The notes beneath the pieces are model-generated. The model ran no database searches and was not told the DNA's origin. It saw only the letters and a program-made list of their open reading frames with translations. The translations under genes and the position numbers were made by a program. From the NCBI GenBank assembly GCA_003154055.1, contig PMCH01000184.1, forward strand, positions 12,416 through 26,392: a stretch of DNA of 13,977 bases, in the 5' to 3' direction. This document shows positions 13,864 through 13,977 of this stretch, piece after piece; within the stretch, counting starts at the first letter, position 1; every line of letters begins with the position of its first letter. The DNA is from Acidobacteriaceae bacterium. GTDB lineage: Bacteria; Acidobacteriota; Terriglobia; Terriglobales; Acidobacteriaceae.

Positions 13864-13977
13864 TCAGTTCCTCTGCAGCGGGTTCGACTGCTTCATCAGG
13901 TTCGCAAAGAACTCCGGCGGGTTCACACGATGCGCGGCGTCGTGCGGACACGCATACACACAGCTCGGCTCCGCATG
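13864..13977 (-). CDS. 4Fe-4S ferredoxin-like protein, C-terminal end (partial)
   Basis: The last 37 residues of a protein that continues beyond the right edge of the window; the stop codon TGA is at 13866-13864. The visible part contains SCVYACPHDAA followed by RVNPPEFF. CxxxCP with following basic and aromatic residues is typical of the end of a 4Fe-4S cluster-binding motif in bacterial ferredoxin-type subunits. The other cysteines would lie off the edge. Two bases separate its stop from the TTG start of the cytochrome b-like gene, so the two are almost surely one operon. An electron-transfer subunit that works with the b-type partner is the likely role. The fragment is short, so the family assignment stays tentative. 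Confidence 0.6.
   Translation of the reverse strand, partial: HAEPSCVYACPHDAAHRVNPPEFFANLMKQSNPLQRN

Noticed and set aside
13862..13951. Longer N-terminus for the cytochrome b-like protein, from GTG 13951
   Set aside because: It overlaps the end of the ferredoxin-like gene by 88 bases and adds a charged, non-membrane stretch; TTG 13861 has a well-placed AGAGG and fits a tight operon.

Overview
The window reads as chromosomal DNA of a GC-rich, Gram-negative bacterium, most likely an acidobacterium. That assignment is inference. It rests on the combination of a nuoM-nuoN pair, an outer-membrane barrel protein carrying a carboxypeptidase-regulatory-like domain, very long multiheme cytochromes, and a short dispersed repeat (7804-7833) whose reading frames give the 'CHPxRSEG' / 'SFASLRMT' peptides that I associate with such genomes. 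No rRNA, tRNA, CRISPR array or transposase is visible.

Region 1 (1-2132, + strand) holds the 3' end of nuoM and a complete nuoN, the last membrane subunits of respiratory complex I, joined by a 4-base stop/start overlap. Region 2 (2133-3803) contains a promoter, a tiny Flp-type pilin gene (55 codons), and then aroF, a type I-beta DAHP synthase. aroF is preceded by a 29-residue peptide rich in Phe, Tyr and Trp and by a 10-bp perfect hairpin with a T tract. This looks like a classical ribosome-mediated transcription attenuator controlling entry into the shikimate pathway.

Region 3 (3822-5423, - strand) is a secreted lipoprotein made of two tandem GlcG/HbpS-like domains. It faces away from the next gene across a short divergent intergenic region.

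Region 4 (5495-13977) is an electron-transfer island in two convergent halves. On the + strand an outer-membrane beta-barrel protein is followed at once by a secreted cytochrome with ten haem-c motifs, fused at its C-terminus to seven LVIVD-type beta-propeller repeats. On the - strand, read from the right edge, come the tail of a 4Fe-4S ferredoxin-like protein, a five-helix b-type cytochrome-like membrane protein, and a membrane-anchored cytochrome with ten CXXCH motifs. Together the island encodes 20 haem-c attachment sites in about 5.5 kb. The simplest inference is a trans-envelope electron conduit: an iron-sulfur/cytochrome b module at the inner membrane, an anchored periplasmic decahaem protein, and an outer-membrane barrel with a secreted decahaem-propeller protein. 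Its substrate and direction of flow cannot be read from the sequence.
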